From positions 2,232,001 to 2,296,000 of the forward strand of contig NW_024468912.1 of assembly GCF_011745365.1 (NCBI RefSeq): a DNA stretch of 64,000 nt, in the 5' to 3' direction. Below are positions 46,935-57,914 of the stretch, in pieces; position 1 is the stretch's first letter; each line of letters opens with the position of its first letter. The stretch is from Cryphonectria parasitica EP155. Taxonomy: Eukaryota > Ascomycota > Sordariomycetes > Diaporthales > Cryphonectriaceae. The notes below the pieces were generated by a model. That model worked only from the letters and a program-made list of their open reading frames with translations. It was not told the DNA's origin and did not search any database. A program made the position numbers and the translations under genes.

Positions 46935-47425
46935 CTTCAACGTGGCCTAGAACCTATATGAAAGTTGTGGCAGGTGGTGTGGTTGAGCTCGAAGAATTTA
47001 ATCTTCCACCATGACGCTGGGTTCCAGGGTACTTGGAAATTTTATACAGTGCCTTCTTTGCCTGCCTGCCTCCGAGGTCCGGTCTGCAAATCTTCGCTGG
47101 TTATGCTGAGCATGGCAGGCCTGGCGATAAGCTGATAAGGACACCAAACCCGCCTAGGGCCACCCGCCCTCTAGCAGTGCTACTTACTCATTCGTCTTCA
47201 ACTTTCACAACCCTCTGAATACAGCTCCTTTGCCCTCCATTTTCGTTCTCCCCGTTCAACTACTACTCTTCACACCCACATAATTACTGTCTTGTGCTTC
47301 GTCCTCTGCAAGACCTGCGTCTCTCAAGCAACCTTTTGGACGGCCAAGATATCTATCTGCGCAGCGCTCCGCCTTTGGCTCCTGCGCACCTGAAAAGAAG
47401 CTGGAAGTATCAGCTGGACGCCACA
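46935..47425. other. Shared divergent promoter, mge1 and rpb3
   Basis: Holds the promoters of both genes. CT-rich leader sequence (about 47215-47290) precedes rpb3. An imperfect palindrome GAAGAATTTAATCTTC at 46991-47006 resembles a gapped heat-shock element for mge1, but I do not rely on it. Confidence 0.55.
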
Positions 47426-48571
47426 ATGGATGTCTATGGCAATGACCCGATGATGATGGATGGCGACTCGGTCAAGCCGATGGAGGTCAAGATCACAGAG
47501 GTAAGGGAAGGGCGCACAGCGCTCAAGAGGTAGTTTTGTGGTGTTCTAATGTGGTCGCCCACGGTAGGCCGACAGCCATCACGTCAATTTCAACCTCGCC
47601 AACGTCGACCTTTCCCTCGCCAACGCGTTACGTCGCATCATCCTCGCCGAAGTCCCGACGATCGCTATTGACCTGGTTGAAATCGAGGAAAACAGTAGCG
47701 TTCTGGCCGACGAGTTCATCGCCCATCGCCTGGGCCTCATCCCACTCAACTCCAAGAACGCCGACGACGTCATCTATACCCGCGACTGCGAGTGTGAACA
47801 GTACTGCGAGCTCTGCAGCATTAAGCTCACCCTACATGCGAAGTGTACCACCCATGGCGAGATCATGAAGGTCTACGCCCGTGACCTCGTCGTCGACGCC
47901 ATGCGACCCAACGAGTGGGTTGGCTCACCTGTCATCAACGATCCCGATGGGCAGGGCCCTCTCATCGCGAAATTGCGGGATGGCCAGGAGCTGAGGTTAA
48001 AATGCATTGCGAAGAAGGGCATGGCCAAGGAACATGCCAAGTGGGCCCCAACCGCGGCTGTGGGCTTCGAGTACGATCCTCACAACAAGCTGGGCCACAC
48101 CGATCTGTGGTTTGAGGGCAAGGGCGAGGGTGCGAAGCCAGAGGACGAGTGGTACGATGCCCCCCCCCCCCGTCTCCCCTTTTTTTGAGAGGCATATTCT
48201 CCGCATCATGCTGACTTCCCCTCTATAGGCCTCGAAGCAAGTACGCAGACTTTGAAGAGCCTCGCCAACCAGCCCAGGCATTTGACTGGGATGCGGTACC
48301 CGGCAAGTTCTACTTTGAGGTTGAGAGCGCAGGAAATCTGGAGCCCGACGCGATCATCGCGCAGGGCATCGCTGTCATGCAGCAGAAGCTTGCGGGTCTA
48401 ATCCACGGGCTGACGGAGGATGAGACTAGTGGTGACTACGCCGGCCCTCGAAGCCCCGAGTTTGGTGGCGGAGATGGCTGGGGTCAAGACCAGGGCTATA
48501 CGACTCCATTTGTGGGTGGCGGCACGACACCTTATGCCACAACGCCTTTCAATGTCCCGGGAGGGTATTAA
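47426..48571 (+). CDS. rpb3: DNA-directed RNA polymerase II subunit Rpb3
   Basis: Three exons, 47426-47500, 47568-48151, 48229-48571, giving 333 aa. It is the alpha-like subunit that dimerises with Rpb11 to nucleate RNA polymerase II assembly. Visible: the alpha dimerisation motif VDLSLANALRRIILAEVPTIAID, EFIAHRLGLIPL, and the zinc-binding loop with four Cys in CECEQYCELC (C-x-C-x3-C-x2-C). The second alpha-like part (FYFEVESAGNLEPDAIIAQGI) is in exon 3. The end is a Gly/Thr-rich tail (TTPFVGGGTTPYATTPF) longer than in yeast but common in filamentous fungi. Splice joins VKITEADSHHVNF and EDEWPRSKYADF are clean. Intron 2 contains a C12 run right after the donor. Confidence 0.97.
48160..48171. 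repeat. C12 homopolymer in rpb3 intron 2
   Basis: Twelve C in a row starting eight bases downstream of the donor of the 77-nt intron 48152-48228. Confidence 0.85.
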
Positions 48572-49410
48572 ATACCAGCATTGGGAGGACTTATTGCTGG
48601 TGATGAGGCGTTTCGGGCCATGGATTAGTTTTGTTATGCTGCTGGCTGTCGGCAGACGGACTCAGGCCACTCATCAGGCACGGAGTTCGTTCGAGACTGA
48701 CAGGCCGGTGGCTCGTCGAGGTGAGACAGTAAAGCCCTTCATTTAGAATCTGGCAATTGGTAATCAAGGAGGGGTGGGGGGTGTGATGAACGGCAACGAG
48801 GAAGGCGCACAACACCCGTGCGGGGACGAGTTCCTCGTCAGCAGTCTAAAGGGGGGATGAGGATACTCAACGTGGGAAGAGAAAAGAGAAACACCAGATA
48901 CCCTCACTGCATGGGACGGCGTCATGTTTGGTTCGGGTCCTCTGACAAGGGAAAGGCGTTGATCAAAGGTCTAGGAAATGGTACGCGCAGTCGGCACTGG
49001 AGTTAGTCTATACATTGTGTGCAGAACAAAAAGCAAAAAAGCAAAAAAGGAAAGAAGAAAAAAACCTCAGGTGCAATTCACGCTGTGACTGACTGGTCCC
49101 CAACGTGTACTTGTGGTCGTCATAACTCTTTCCTAGTGCCTCTTTCAACCACATTTAGGCGTTAGACCTGTGACAGCTACGCCCACGATTCGACAAGAAA
49201 TATGTCAACGTAGAGCCCCGGGTAAAAGACAGGCTTCTGGTGCCTAGATCGAGTAAGTTTGGAGGGCATGGAGGTGAGTAAAGTTGGATTTGGTCTATGG
49301 ACATATCGTAGGCATACTCTCAAGCAGCCTGCCTGCCTGCCTTATAACGGATGTACCACGAGACTGCCAAGCTTGTCAAGCTACACACCTTGGGGGCTTT
49401 CGGAAAAGCG
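48572..49410. other. Intergenic, convergent 3' ends
   Basis: Between the stops of rpb3 and the mitochondrial PheRS gene. A-rich stretch at 49025-49070. No coding or RNA feature recognised. Confidence 0.6.
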
Positions 49411-50976
49411 TTACCTGATCTCAACGCCCAACTTGTCAACTAGGGCCCTTGTGACCTCTTCATGCATCTGGTTCGTCTCGGCGTTGGTGAGTGTCCTCTC
49501 CAGACTTCGATAGTTGATTCTGTAGCACATGCTTCGCCTGCCCGTCTTGGGATGCGTAAACTCGTCCACAAGCTTGACGTCCTCGACCACATCGCCGGCG
49601 ATGCTGCGTATAATCTCCATCACATCATTTTCGTGGAAATCATGCACATTCGCTCTGGCGTTCCCGCCGGCAGACGACGTCGAGCGCAGCCAGAAGGAAA
49701 CGTCCTTGTAGCACTCGGGATACTTGGAAAACGGCACGAACCGCTTTAACGAGTCCAAGTTGCCCGAGACGCCGGCAAACTGGGACAGAAACCTCTGGTC
49801 GGTGGACCAAAACAGTCGGATGTCAGGTATGTTAAATAGTAGCATGGCGATGCGGTCAAGCCCGATGCCGAACGCCCAGCCTAGCTGTTGAGGCTGGCCT
49901 GCATTGATGTACATGCTTTGCTGGGTGACGCCACACCCAAGCACCTCAAGCCAGTCGCCGTCGTAGTACACCTCGAGCTCCCACGAGGGACTCGTGAAGG
50001 GAAAGTAAGCCTCGACCCACCGCACCCGCAGCGGTTCATCTTTGTAATGGGGATCGCTCCTTGCGGCAGCCGCCTTTGCACGTGTGAAGATCTCCACCAC
50101 CATCAGCTCCAGTGACCGCTTCAGGTGCGCGGCGATAGCCTCAGCCTCGGCCGGAGAGTGGTGCGCAGCCTGCAGGGGGTTCCGCCCCGGGTGGAAGGGC
50201 GGGTTGGGGTCCTCTACCTTGATGTCGTGTTTGGGCAGCTGCTCGATGTCCGCCCACACAGCAGCTGCTACATCGCCGCCTGGCACGCAAGAGCGGTCCC
50301 ACAACCGGGCGCCCTCCATCTGGTGGAACACCGGGTAGTGACTCCGGTCAACCTCGTCCCGGCGGTATACATCGGCGGATATAAGGTAGCCGCTGCTCTC
50401 GTTGGCCTTAAAAATCGCGGCCTCGTGTGCGCTCGTGTGTGTTCGAAGGAGCGTCGACTCGTTGATATAGTATGTGTCAGAGCGAGCGCGGCCAGGGTGG
50501 TCCGGGGGGAAGCCAAGCGAGTCGAAGTTCTCGTGGACGGACACAACGGGGTGGAAGGTATTATAGTACTTGTAGGTTGGGCCCGGGAAGACGCGCTCGA
50601 TGATCTGTCGTGTGATGGCCACGGGATGATCTTGCTGGAGGTGAAGTTTGCGGGCAGCGGCAGTAATGACATTTGCTGGGGCGTTGAACCAGCTGTCAGT
50701 CGTGCAGGTCTTGCCGTCGATCTCAACCGTCAAGGGTATACTCGTGCTCGGCGCGCGGGCGGCCGCTTCATCTTGTCAGACAGGCAAGGTCGACTTTTGT
50801 CATATTATGGAGATCTGGGTCGATTCACCTGTCGAGTAAGCCACCGTCCGTGGAGGCTGAGGACGGCTCCTGGAGCTCCTGCGCAAGAGGCTGAGGAGCG
50901 GCGGCTGTTGGAGGGCCGCAGCAACACGGAGCTTGGACGGGGCCAGTGGTATCATGAGTCGCCATTGAGAGGCCAT
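49411..50976 (-). CDS. msf1: Mitochondrial phenylalanyl-tRNA synthetase
   Basis: Two exons, 50976-50829 and 50771-49411, giving 502 aa; the join reads YSTDEAAARAPSTSIPLTVE. It is the monomeric PheRS that charges mitochondrial tRNA-Phe. The presequence is strongly basic and Ser/Ala/Leu-rich (MASQWRLMIPLAPSKLRVA, RRSSRSRPQPPRTVAYS). The class II catalytic core shows NTFHPVVSVHENFDSLGFP, the TSAHEAAIF motif, YPVFHQMEGARLW (motif 2 region) and AFGIGLDRIAMLLF (motif 3). The C-terminal FDX-ACB anticodon-binding domain is present (KCYPECYKDVSFWL-like FSKYPECYKDVSFW, DEFTHPKTGRRSMCYRINYRS). Length is as expected for FARS2/Msf1. It is divergent from the carrier gene. Confidence 0.95.
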
Positions 50977-51649
50977 TGTGACTTTAGACAGCAGACGAGT
51001 GGCTCTGTCATGCCATCTCCACAAGTGTATTGTATGGGCGCCACGCTTAGCCCTCATGCGAAGCCTTGGTATAGCTAGGTTGAGGGGGATCTTGTCGAAG
51101 CATTTCTGTCGAGGTCGGAAGTCTTGGGAAAGAAGCAAACATTGGCTTGTCAAGGGTTTGCCTGCCGCAAAAGTGGTGAGACTCAAGGGTCCCTGGCTCA
51201 TGCATGATGACGATTAGGGCCCTGCATTGTCAATTCTGTCGCTCGCAAAAACCGGCCGGATGGGTTTGCAAGGGCCCGCAGAAATCGTGCCGGCAAAGCA
51301 GGAGATAGGTTCTCTCGGTCTGGGATTGCGATCTGGATCTAACTTTTGGCTTGGGCATAGGCTTGGGTCTGAATCTGGATTTGGATCTTGATCTCAACAT
51401 CAGTTGGCGCAGTACACTCGAGTAGTCGACTTGTTCGTCGTCATCCGCGCCCTCCTACGGCTGATGTTACACAATCATAGCATTTCTCTCTCTGTGTGTG
51501 TGCTTGGAGAGCCTTGCCGCCCCCCCCCCCCCGGGCTCCAAAGACCTCACCTGTCTCCGTCTTTCATCTCCTAGGCCCTCCCCAGGTATTCGTCAAGGAA
51601 TGTGCATGTAGCACCGGCCGGCCTTTGGTGTGAAACGAGACAGTCGCCC
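50977..51649. other. Shared divergent promoter, msf1 and dic1
   Basis: Contains the promoters of both mitochondrial genes, an imperfect hexamer array of GATCTG/GGTCTG units (about 51318-51395), a short TG run near 51492 and a C13 run (51520-51532). No gene seen. Confidence 0.6.
51318..51395. repeat. Imperfect (GGATCT/GGTCTG) hexamer array
   Basis: About eight degenerate copies of a TGGATCT/TTGGGTCTG-like unit, roughly 250-330 bp upstream of the carrier gene start. Non-coding. Confidence 0.55.
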
Positions 51650-52713
51650 ATGCAGTCGCAGACAGAGGCCACAGCTGCCTCTTCTGCTGCTGCTGCGCCT
51701 TCAAGGCCAGCTCTGACCATGAAGGATGGTCAGCAGAAGCACGCTGCCTCCATACGATATCCCTTCTGGTTTGGAGGCAGCGCAAGTAGCATGGCCGCAT
51801 GCGTAACCCATCCATTGGACCTGGTCAAGGTGTGCTCGCACTGTCAACCCTTTCCACCTTCTTAGCATCCCCAGATCGTCCTGCGTTGTCCTGAGAGAGG
51901 TCCTGACGTGTTCAATCCCAGGTCCGACTACAGATGCGCACCGGCAGTATGCCATCAAGTATGCTGGGAACCTTCCAATACATCGTCCGGAATAACGGGT
52001 TCCTAGGCCTCTACGCCGGTCTGTCTGCCTCCCTCCTCCGGCAGATCACATATAGTACCACGCGCTTTGGGATATACGAGGAGCTCAAGACCCGACTGAC
52101 CAAGAAGAACAACGGCAAACAGCCCTCGTTCCCCGTCCTTGTCGCCTTGTCGTGTACGTCTGGATTTATTGGTGGCATAGCAGGTAATGCAGCAGATATC
52201 ACCAATGTCAGGATGCAACATGATGCCGCCCTGCCGCCCGAGAAGAGGAGGAATTACAAGCATGCACTGGACGGCATGCTGAGGATGGCGAGGGAAGAGG
52301 GCTTACTGTCATGGTTTAGAGGCGTGCTGCCCAACTCGTTAAGAGCCGCCGCCATGACGGCCAGCCAGCTGGCAAGCTACGACACGTTCAAGAAACTGCT
52401 GATAGGGCATACGCCCATGACGGACAATCTCGCGACACACTTCACGGCCTCGTTCCTGGCTGGGGTCACGGCCGCGACGGTGACTTCTCCCATCGACGTT
52501 GTGAAGACGAGGGTCATGTCTGCAAGCGGGAAGAGTATAAACATTGCTGCCCTGCTGAAGGACCTTTTTGCAAGTGAAGGCCCGGCGTGGATGTTCAAGG
52601 GCTGGGTTCCCAGTTTCCTGCGACTCGGGCCGCAGACGATTTGTACATTCATCTTTCTAGAGATGCACCGCAAGGCATACAGAAAAATTGAGGATCTGGC
52701 TGAACCTCAGTAG
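51650..52713 (+). CDS. dic1: Mitochondrial dicarboxylate carrier
   Basis: Two exons, 51650-51829 and 51922-52713, giving 323 aa. A mitochondrial carrier family member of three repeats, each with two helices and a Px(D/E)xx(K/R) motif: HPLDLVKVRLQMR at the exon join, the degenerate NAADITNVRMQHD in repeat 2, and SPIDVVKTRVMS in repeat 3. The Pro-less, Asn-Val-Arg-Met form in repeat 2 is typical of the dicarboxylate carrier Dic1, which exchanges malate or succinate for phosphate across the inner membrane. FQYIVRNNGFLGLYAGLSASLLRQ and WFRGVLPNSLRAAAM are the usual carrier loops. A polar 35-residue N-terminal extension precedes helix 1. The start is the first in-frame ATG. Assignment to the dicarboxylate class is by motif, substrate not proven. 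Confidence 0.92.
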
Positions 52714-55028
52714 GAGCGCGAGATATCGTTACCAGGCGGACAGCACACTACATACGTGGCGTACATCGAGATGGGCATATGACCTCTGCATAAATTTGTA
52801 TCTGCCAGCATCAGGGGCGGCGTTCACCTTAGAGAAGGGCGAAGGGGTTCAGGTACCATTGCATCGATAGTCTGCACAATAAGAAATTTTTTTTTTTTTT
52901 GGCTTCCCCATCTTACAGCAGTGCAGATCACCTGCCAGTCAACCTGAAAAATACCACCCAGTCCACGTCTTAGGTAGGAAGAGGCTCATATTAGATGCGA
53001 GTTGATAGGGATTCGCGTGGAGGCACGTCGAGATGTGGTCCAGGCGCCGGATTGAGGCGTTGATGATGCCAAGAGTCCCCTACTTATGGAGCCCTCGATC
53101 CAGTTTGTTCGAGAGCTCAGAGTTGCGCGATCAATAGAGAATTTCGAAACATGTGAGTACAAGTTTGAGCCACGTTTGGTCTGATCTCCGTATCCCGGGA
53201 CTTCTCTTCTCTTGATACTCGAACAGCTTGCTCCGGGACCTCGGCAGCATAGCTTGAAGCGCAGGAAGCTGCTCAACGGATCAGGACAACGACGACGACA
53301 GGTTATCGTGGCAGAGCCTGAGCGGAAAAAGAATGCTCGCCTCGTCGGAAACAACAACAAAAATCAGATGAAAGCCATAGTCCAAGGCCTCGCACTGCAG
53401 ATGCCTGGCGGGCCACCCAGCAACAACTCAGCCGTTTCAATCTCAGGTGTGGTGAGAAGGCTGAGCTGTCTTGAGTGGCCGGGTACGAATGGCTGCCGAG
53501 TCTCTCATCTGTGGCTCGTTTCGTGGAGTGGGTCGGTGCTTCATAACATTGTAAGTACGCGAGCCATGGGGGAAAGAAAGGCCGCGACGCCTTATCGGCA
53601 CTGCCCTTGGATCGTCATGGCATGCTTGGGCAACGTAAAGGGAGGCCGCATTCTTGGTAAATTAACGAGTACGCGGTGCTGTGCAATATGCAGTAGTTAT
53701 GAAAAACCTGGGATCGTGTACGCTGCTCCAGGCCAGACGACACAGCCACCTCGTCTAGATCAATCCAGACTTTGGGTCATTTTGGCCACACTCGCTTGGA
53801 GTCGAACTAGGAGGCCTTCTCGCTCCGCTCCTTACCCGAGCAAAACCCTTTCTCCCTCTCCCGGACATATTCTGCGGAGGAGGAGCACTATGAGGAGTAT
53901 GCAGGTCGGCGGTGCGCGACCGGATACAGTGATCACTATCGACGGCTCCTTGCGCTGCCTGAATCGTCTCGAAATTACCAGCGTGGCTGATTGTGTGCAA
54001 GCCGTGGTATTATCCGGTGGTGGCAACGGAAGGCGACACGTACCACTGGACTGGCTTTGCTTCTTAGGTGCTCAGCCCCTGTTCAAGCCTGCTGAGCGTG
54101 CCAGTGCTTGCACTGTGGAAGTAGAGGTCCCGTATAGCGAATTCCGCGTGCTCTGTGCTACTGCTGTTAGTGGCCTCTAGTCAGTGGGTCATGGGGTCGC
54201 GCGGTGGCTGCGGGGCGCTTGACAGGTCCACCGGGGGGGGGGGGGTTCACTCTAGTCGCCAGCAGGCGCGCGTACTTGTCTTGTGTTCTCAGATGAAACA
54301 GCTGACGAGCATGATTTTGGCCCAGCAAGCATCACCGCCCTCCTCGTGCCATCTCCACCGCCTGTATGTCCTTGTCAGTGATGCTGATTGACGGCAGGTG
54401 AGGATGCAGCTCAAAACGTGACGATCACTATGCACAGATTCGCTCAGGGCCGAGCGGCCTCTTTTGTTGAAAGGCTGAGCCTTTGCCAAGCATGAAGTGA
54501 GGGAGGGACTCTGATGGGGGAAGATACCCTGCCGGTCCCCCTGCAGCACGTCCTACCCAGCCACTGCCAGCCAGGCGATTACTTACTTACTACAGTGGCT
54601 ACAGCACCATAGGCCTACTATTCGCTGCTATTTGCCTCCTCCTTCTAGTCCTGACACGGGCCAAGTCCTCACTACGGTCCACCTCACTTGGCGCCGTTAC
54701 GCAGCACTTATCCCGGTCCCGGCAGCGGTCGAGGCAAATCATCCATCTTCAGGCACAGCCACAATTCCAAACCATCCGAGTGCATCCCTACTATCCACGC
54801 CAACCACCGCCGCTCAACACGAACGGCAAATCCGACTTGCAAACCATATAACAACCATCATCCGTTCTCCTACTCGGCAACTGTCACGTTTTATCGTCCA
54901 TCCACCAAATTCTCTCGCACATCCTCGCCCAAACAAATACAAAGACAGAAACCACAAGAGAAGACGAATCGATTGCCTGTCTTTCACGGCAACAACCTTC
55001 GCGTGTTCGCCCTCAGCTCCATACAAAA
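52714..55028. other. Intergenic with one long doubtful open frame
   Basis: Between dic1 and the calcipressin gene. It holds a T-rich run near 52889-52900, a G13 run (54233-54245), a doubtful ORF (separate entry) and a CT/CA-rich stretch (54630-55020) that is probably the long leader of the calcipressin gene. Nothing else recognised. Confidence 0.5.
53368..54180 (+). other. Long open frame of doubtful coding status
   Basis: An open frame of 270 codons from the first ATG (open upstream to about 53212). Its composition is unlike its neighbours: rich in Arg, Ser, Cys and Trp, no repeated domain pattern, no signal peptide or membrane helix, and no recognised motif. It may be a chance ORF in GC-rich DNA, an orphan gene, or part of a non-coding transcript. 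I would not annotate it as a gene without expression or conservation evidence. Confidence 0.15.
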
Positions 55029-55844
55029 ATGGCTGCGACATTTCCAGATGCGAGGCCGCAGCCGCCGTCGCGCGCTTCCAGCAAGTCCTCCAGGGCATCC
55101 CTCAGCCTCGACTTGTCCAACATACCGCCATTGCAACAGCCCACCCCTCCTTCCAACACCCTCCTCATCACAAACCTGCAAGATCTCTCTGTCTTCCGTC
55201 CCGACAACCTGCAGACCATTCGGGACCTCATCTCCAAGACCGCCTCGATTCACACTTGGGCACCCTTGAAGTCCTTCCGTCGTATCCTGGTATCTTTTTA
55301 CTCCGAGTCCGACGCCATAGCCGTGCGCTCTATCTGGGATGGTGAGGCCATCATGGGTGAGCGCTGCCGTGTCTACTTCGGCCAGCCCACGCCCGTCAGT
55401 ACCTCGCCCAAGGATACGCACCTGTCACTGCCCGATGCCGGCAAGCTGTTCTTCATCTCACCTCCACCTTCGCCTCCCCACGACTGGGAGCAGCGCCTCG
55501 AGGGGGCCCCGAACAAGGAGGTCCATGCCGAAGACCTGGCCGAGGCTCTGGCAAAGTTACGTCACAGCGCGGCGCCCAACAGCATGGACGTGGCGGAATC
55601 ACCTATCAGTCCCGTCGAGGGGAAGAGTCCTGGTGGCTTCAGCTCGAGGACGACGAGAAGCCGGAGCTCGACCCTGATTTTCCATCCCGAGGAACATGGC
55701 GGCTCGCCAAACCTGCCCTGCGTCATGGTCGATGACATGACCGAGGCCGCTGAGGAGGTCGTGAGTCCTATGGACGTCGAGCCTCGCCCTATCATGGCGC
55801 ACACATCCCGCCCGCCTGTGGAGCTTATGATGGATGGTGCCTGA
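55029..55844 (+). CDS. rcn1: Calcipressin (RCAN-type regulator of calcineurin)
   Basis: Single exon, 271 aa. It binds and modulates calcineurin, the Ca2+/calmodulin-dependent phosphatase of fungal stress signalling. An RRM-like fold occupies about residues 42-125 (NTLLITNLQDLSVFRP, LKSFRRILVSFYSESDAIAVR, RCRVYFGQPTP). It is followed by the family hallmark LFFISPPPSPPHDWEQR, equivalent to FLISPPxSPP in animal RCAN and yeast Rcn1, whose serines are phosphorylation sites. The C-terminal part is Ser/Pro-rich and acidic, with a possible calcineurin-docking stretch around PNLPCVMVDD; that last assignment is weak. Start is the first ATG of the frame and directly precedes the conserved region by a Ser-rich leader. 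The 5' leader may be long, judged from the upstream composition. Confidence 0.88.
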   Translation: MAATFPDARPQPPSRASSKSSRASLSLDLSNIPPLQQPTPPSNTLLITNLQDLSVFRPDNLQTIRDLISKTASIHTWAPLKSFRRILVSFYSESDAIAVRSIWDGEAIMGERCRVYFGQPTPVSTSPKDTHLSLPDAGKLFFISPPPSPPHDWEQRLEGAPNKEVHAEDLAEALAKLRHSAAPNSMDVAESPISPVEGKSPGGFSSRTTRSRSSTLIFHPEEHGGSPNLPCVMVDDMTEAAEEVVSPMDVEPRPIMAHTSRPPVELMMDGA

Positions 55845-56254
55845 GCCAACACAGGAACATACAGATTCTTGTTTTTTCCCTTTTCTTTTCTTGTTTTTCT
55901 AGGTGGTTGTTTTGCGAGGGCGTTAAGGTTACACGAGCAAATGCATCGCGGTCACAAGATTATATTTCTAGCATCTGGCCACTGACAATACTGGCTCACA
56001 GCCTGTGTGATGGCTTTGGTAAGCAACGGTACGAGTTTTATGGGAGTATAAACATGGGCGTTGCTCACAGAGGGTGTGAGCATGCAGCGGGAAAGGGCCG
56101 CTGCTGTACAATAGCTTGATGCAGCACAAAATTGTCTATAGCAAGCCGCAAATGTTCAAATTTGAGATGAAGAAACGCAGCAGCAAGAATCTTATCTGCA
56201 TGCGCACACACAAATCGCCGGCCCTGCCTATTCCAACATCATCACTACAAAGTG
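55845..56254. other. Intergenic, convergent 3' ends
   Basis: Short T-rich spacer (TTTTCTTTTC near 55875) between two convergent genes. No gene seen. Confidence 0.6.
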
Positions 56255-57914
56255 TCAAAACCTAGCAGCGTATCGAGCTCCTAGCCACACTACCAGTCCC
56301 GCCAGAAGAGCCATAAGCACCAACGCCGACAAATTGGTGTGCTCAGAGGAGTTGATTCGCTTGCCTGGCCCCAGATCCTCAGACCCGCCCGGCGAGGTGG
56401 TCAGATCTAATTGCGGCACGAACTTGAAATCAAAGATGTTCTCCTGACCCAGTCCTACTGTCTTGTCTTGGACCGTCATCCTGTAGAACAATTTGCGTAC
56501 GCGCTACAGTGCGTTTGTGTGTGAGGATCCCGCCATCAGCTTGATTTTCAATTCCGGCCCCGAGGCAATTATCGCCTAGGGATAGGATTGGAATGACACA
56601 ACAGATATCACTTTTTTTTGGGTTGGGGGCGGGGGAGAAGTCTATTGTAGGCAGGGAGGACAGTGGTGCCTGACTTGTAGAATGACAAAAATAAACGGCT
56701 CGCGGCCTCGTACAACAGGACCAACGAACCATCTGCGCAAAACGTACCTCGATCCTCTGTCTGTCCCAGGACGGAACTGTCCTGTACAGGTAACAGGTGC
56801 ACATGAAATATAAACACTGGGCCGCCACCAAGGCCTTGTGCCATTGTCTCGGCTCCGGGATTCCCAAGGCAAGCGACAGCTCGGTCCCATTCAACCAGTG
56901 TGCCTCGGCGCATAAGAAATCCCGACTGGCGTAAGTCGGCGGCTGACAGCTCAGCCCGGTAAGGACATTGTTGGCGAGTACCCTGGAGGTTTCGCTTGGC
57001 ACTAACTCCGCCACGATCAGGTTTTCAAGCATGACCTTGGACTGCTGCCAGTCGGCCAGCCACGGGTCTGTCGGCGTCCCGAGAAGATACCCTACCCACC
57101 GCCACAGGGCGTGATAGTCGACGATCTCTTGTTCACGCAGGTAGATGCCCTGTCTGGGCAGCCCCAGCCAGATCAGCGCCGCTGAGAAGCTGAGTACGGT
57201 GCCGATACAGTCCAGGTCGTTGAGAGGTACGCCCCATTCCGCGACATCGAAGTAGCCGGGCTTCTTCCTGGCCAGGGACATGATCCTCCGCCTTACACTT
57301 GCATGGAGCAGGCGGACCCTAATTGAGCTCACGAAGCCGTCACCACCGGGTCGGACGCTGTCCAGGTCCTTGGTAACCTGGAGGATATGCTGGAAGGTTT
57401 CGAGAAGACGGTGCTTGGCCACCTTGACTCCAAAGCCCCCGGTGCGCGCAAGGGTCTCGACAACACGCCAACCAGCCATGCCGCCGACAAGGGACTGGAA
57501 TGTGAGAGATACAACGGAGGGCCCGCCGTACCGGTACAAGACATCCTGCCCGCGCCTGATCTGTTCCCAGTCGACCCAGGGCGGCACGGTGTGGACTTGT
57601 GTCCACAGTTCCTCGAGCTTGGCGTCAGAGGCGTGGTGCTGCTCGAGGAGGGTGTATAGATCACGACGTGGATGTGCCACCCTGCTGCTATCGTTCGGTG
57701 GAACACCCAAGCTGCCCTCTTTCATGCCTCGGAAGGGAAACTTGGTCGATAGCAGGCTGCGTTCGTCCAGCCGATCCAAGCAGTCTGATGCCAGGACATC
57801 ATAGGTGAACGTCAGAGGTCGCATCTGGTCTTTTGTTTGGTGCTCTGTCGTCCACTCGAACGTGTGGCCCCAAACTGTCCGCATATGACACGGCCTGTCC
57901 TTCAAGAAAAACAT
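56255..57914 (-). CDS. mpaB/latex-clearing-protein-type oxygenase (DUF2236), tail-anchored
   Basis: Two exons, 57914-56748 and 56503-56255, giving 471 aa; the join reads RQRIERVRKLFYRM. The family (ER-bound oxygenase mpaB/mpaB', rubber oxygenase) comprises heme b proteins that cleave isoprenoid double bonds, as MpaB' does in mycophenolic acid synthesis. Family features seen: DVLYRYGGPSVVSLTFQSLVGG, RLLETFQHILQVT, the RLLHASVRRRI segment with a His near the expected heme region, PLNDLDCIGTVLSFSAALIWLG and DYHALWRWVGYLLG. A single hydrophobic helix ends the protein (LSALVLMALLAGLVVWLG), so it is probably anchored in the ER with the catalytic part outside. No biosynthetic cluster surrounds it. 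The 244-nt intron is long for this window. Whether it is catalytic, and on what, cannot be told. Confidence 0.82.

Noticed and set aside
46991..47006. Palindrome resembling a heat-shock element upstream of mge1
   Set aside because: Only two half-sites with a gap; not a good match to three contiguous nGAAn units.
50125..51078. 317-codon plus-strand ORF
   Set aside because: Antisense to the mitochondrial PheRS gene, whose motifs are clear on the other strand.
54632..55345. 237-codon ORF ahead of and overlapping the calcipressin gene
   Set aside because: Different frame from the conserved calcipressin sequence; Pro/His/Thr-rich and likely the 5' leader.
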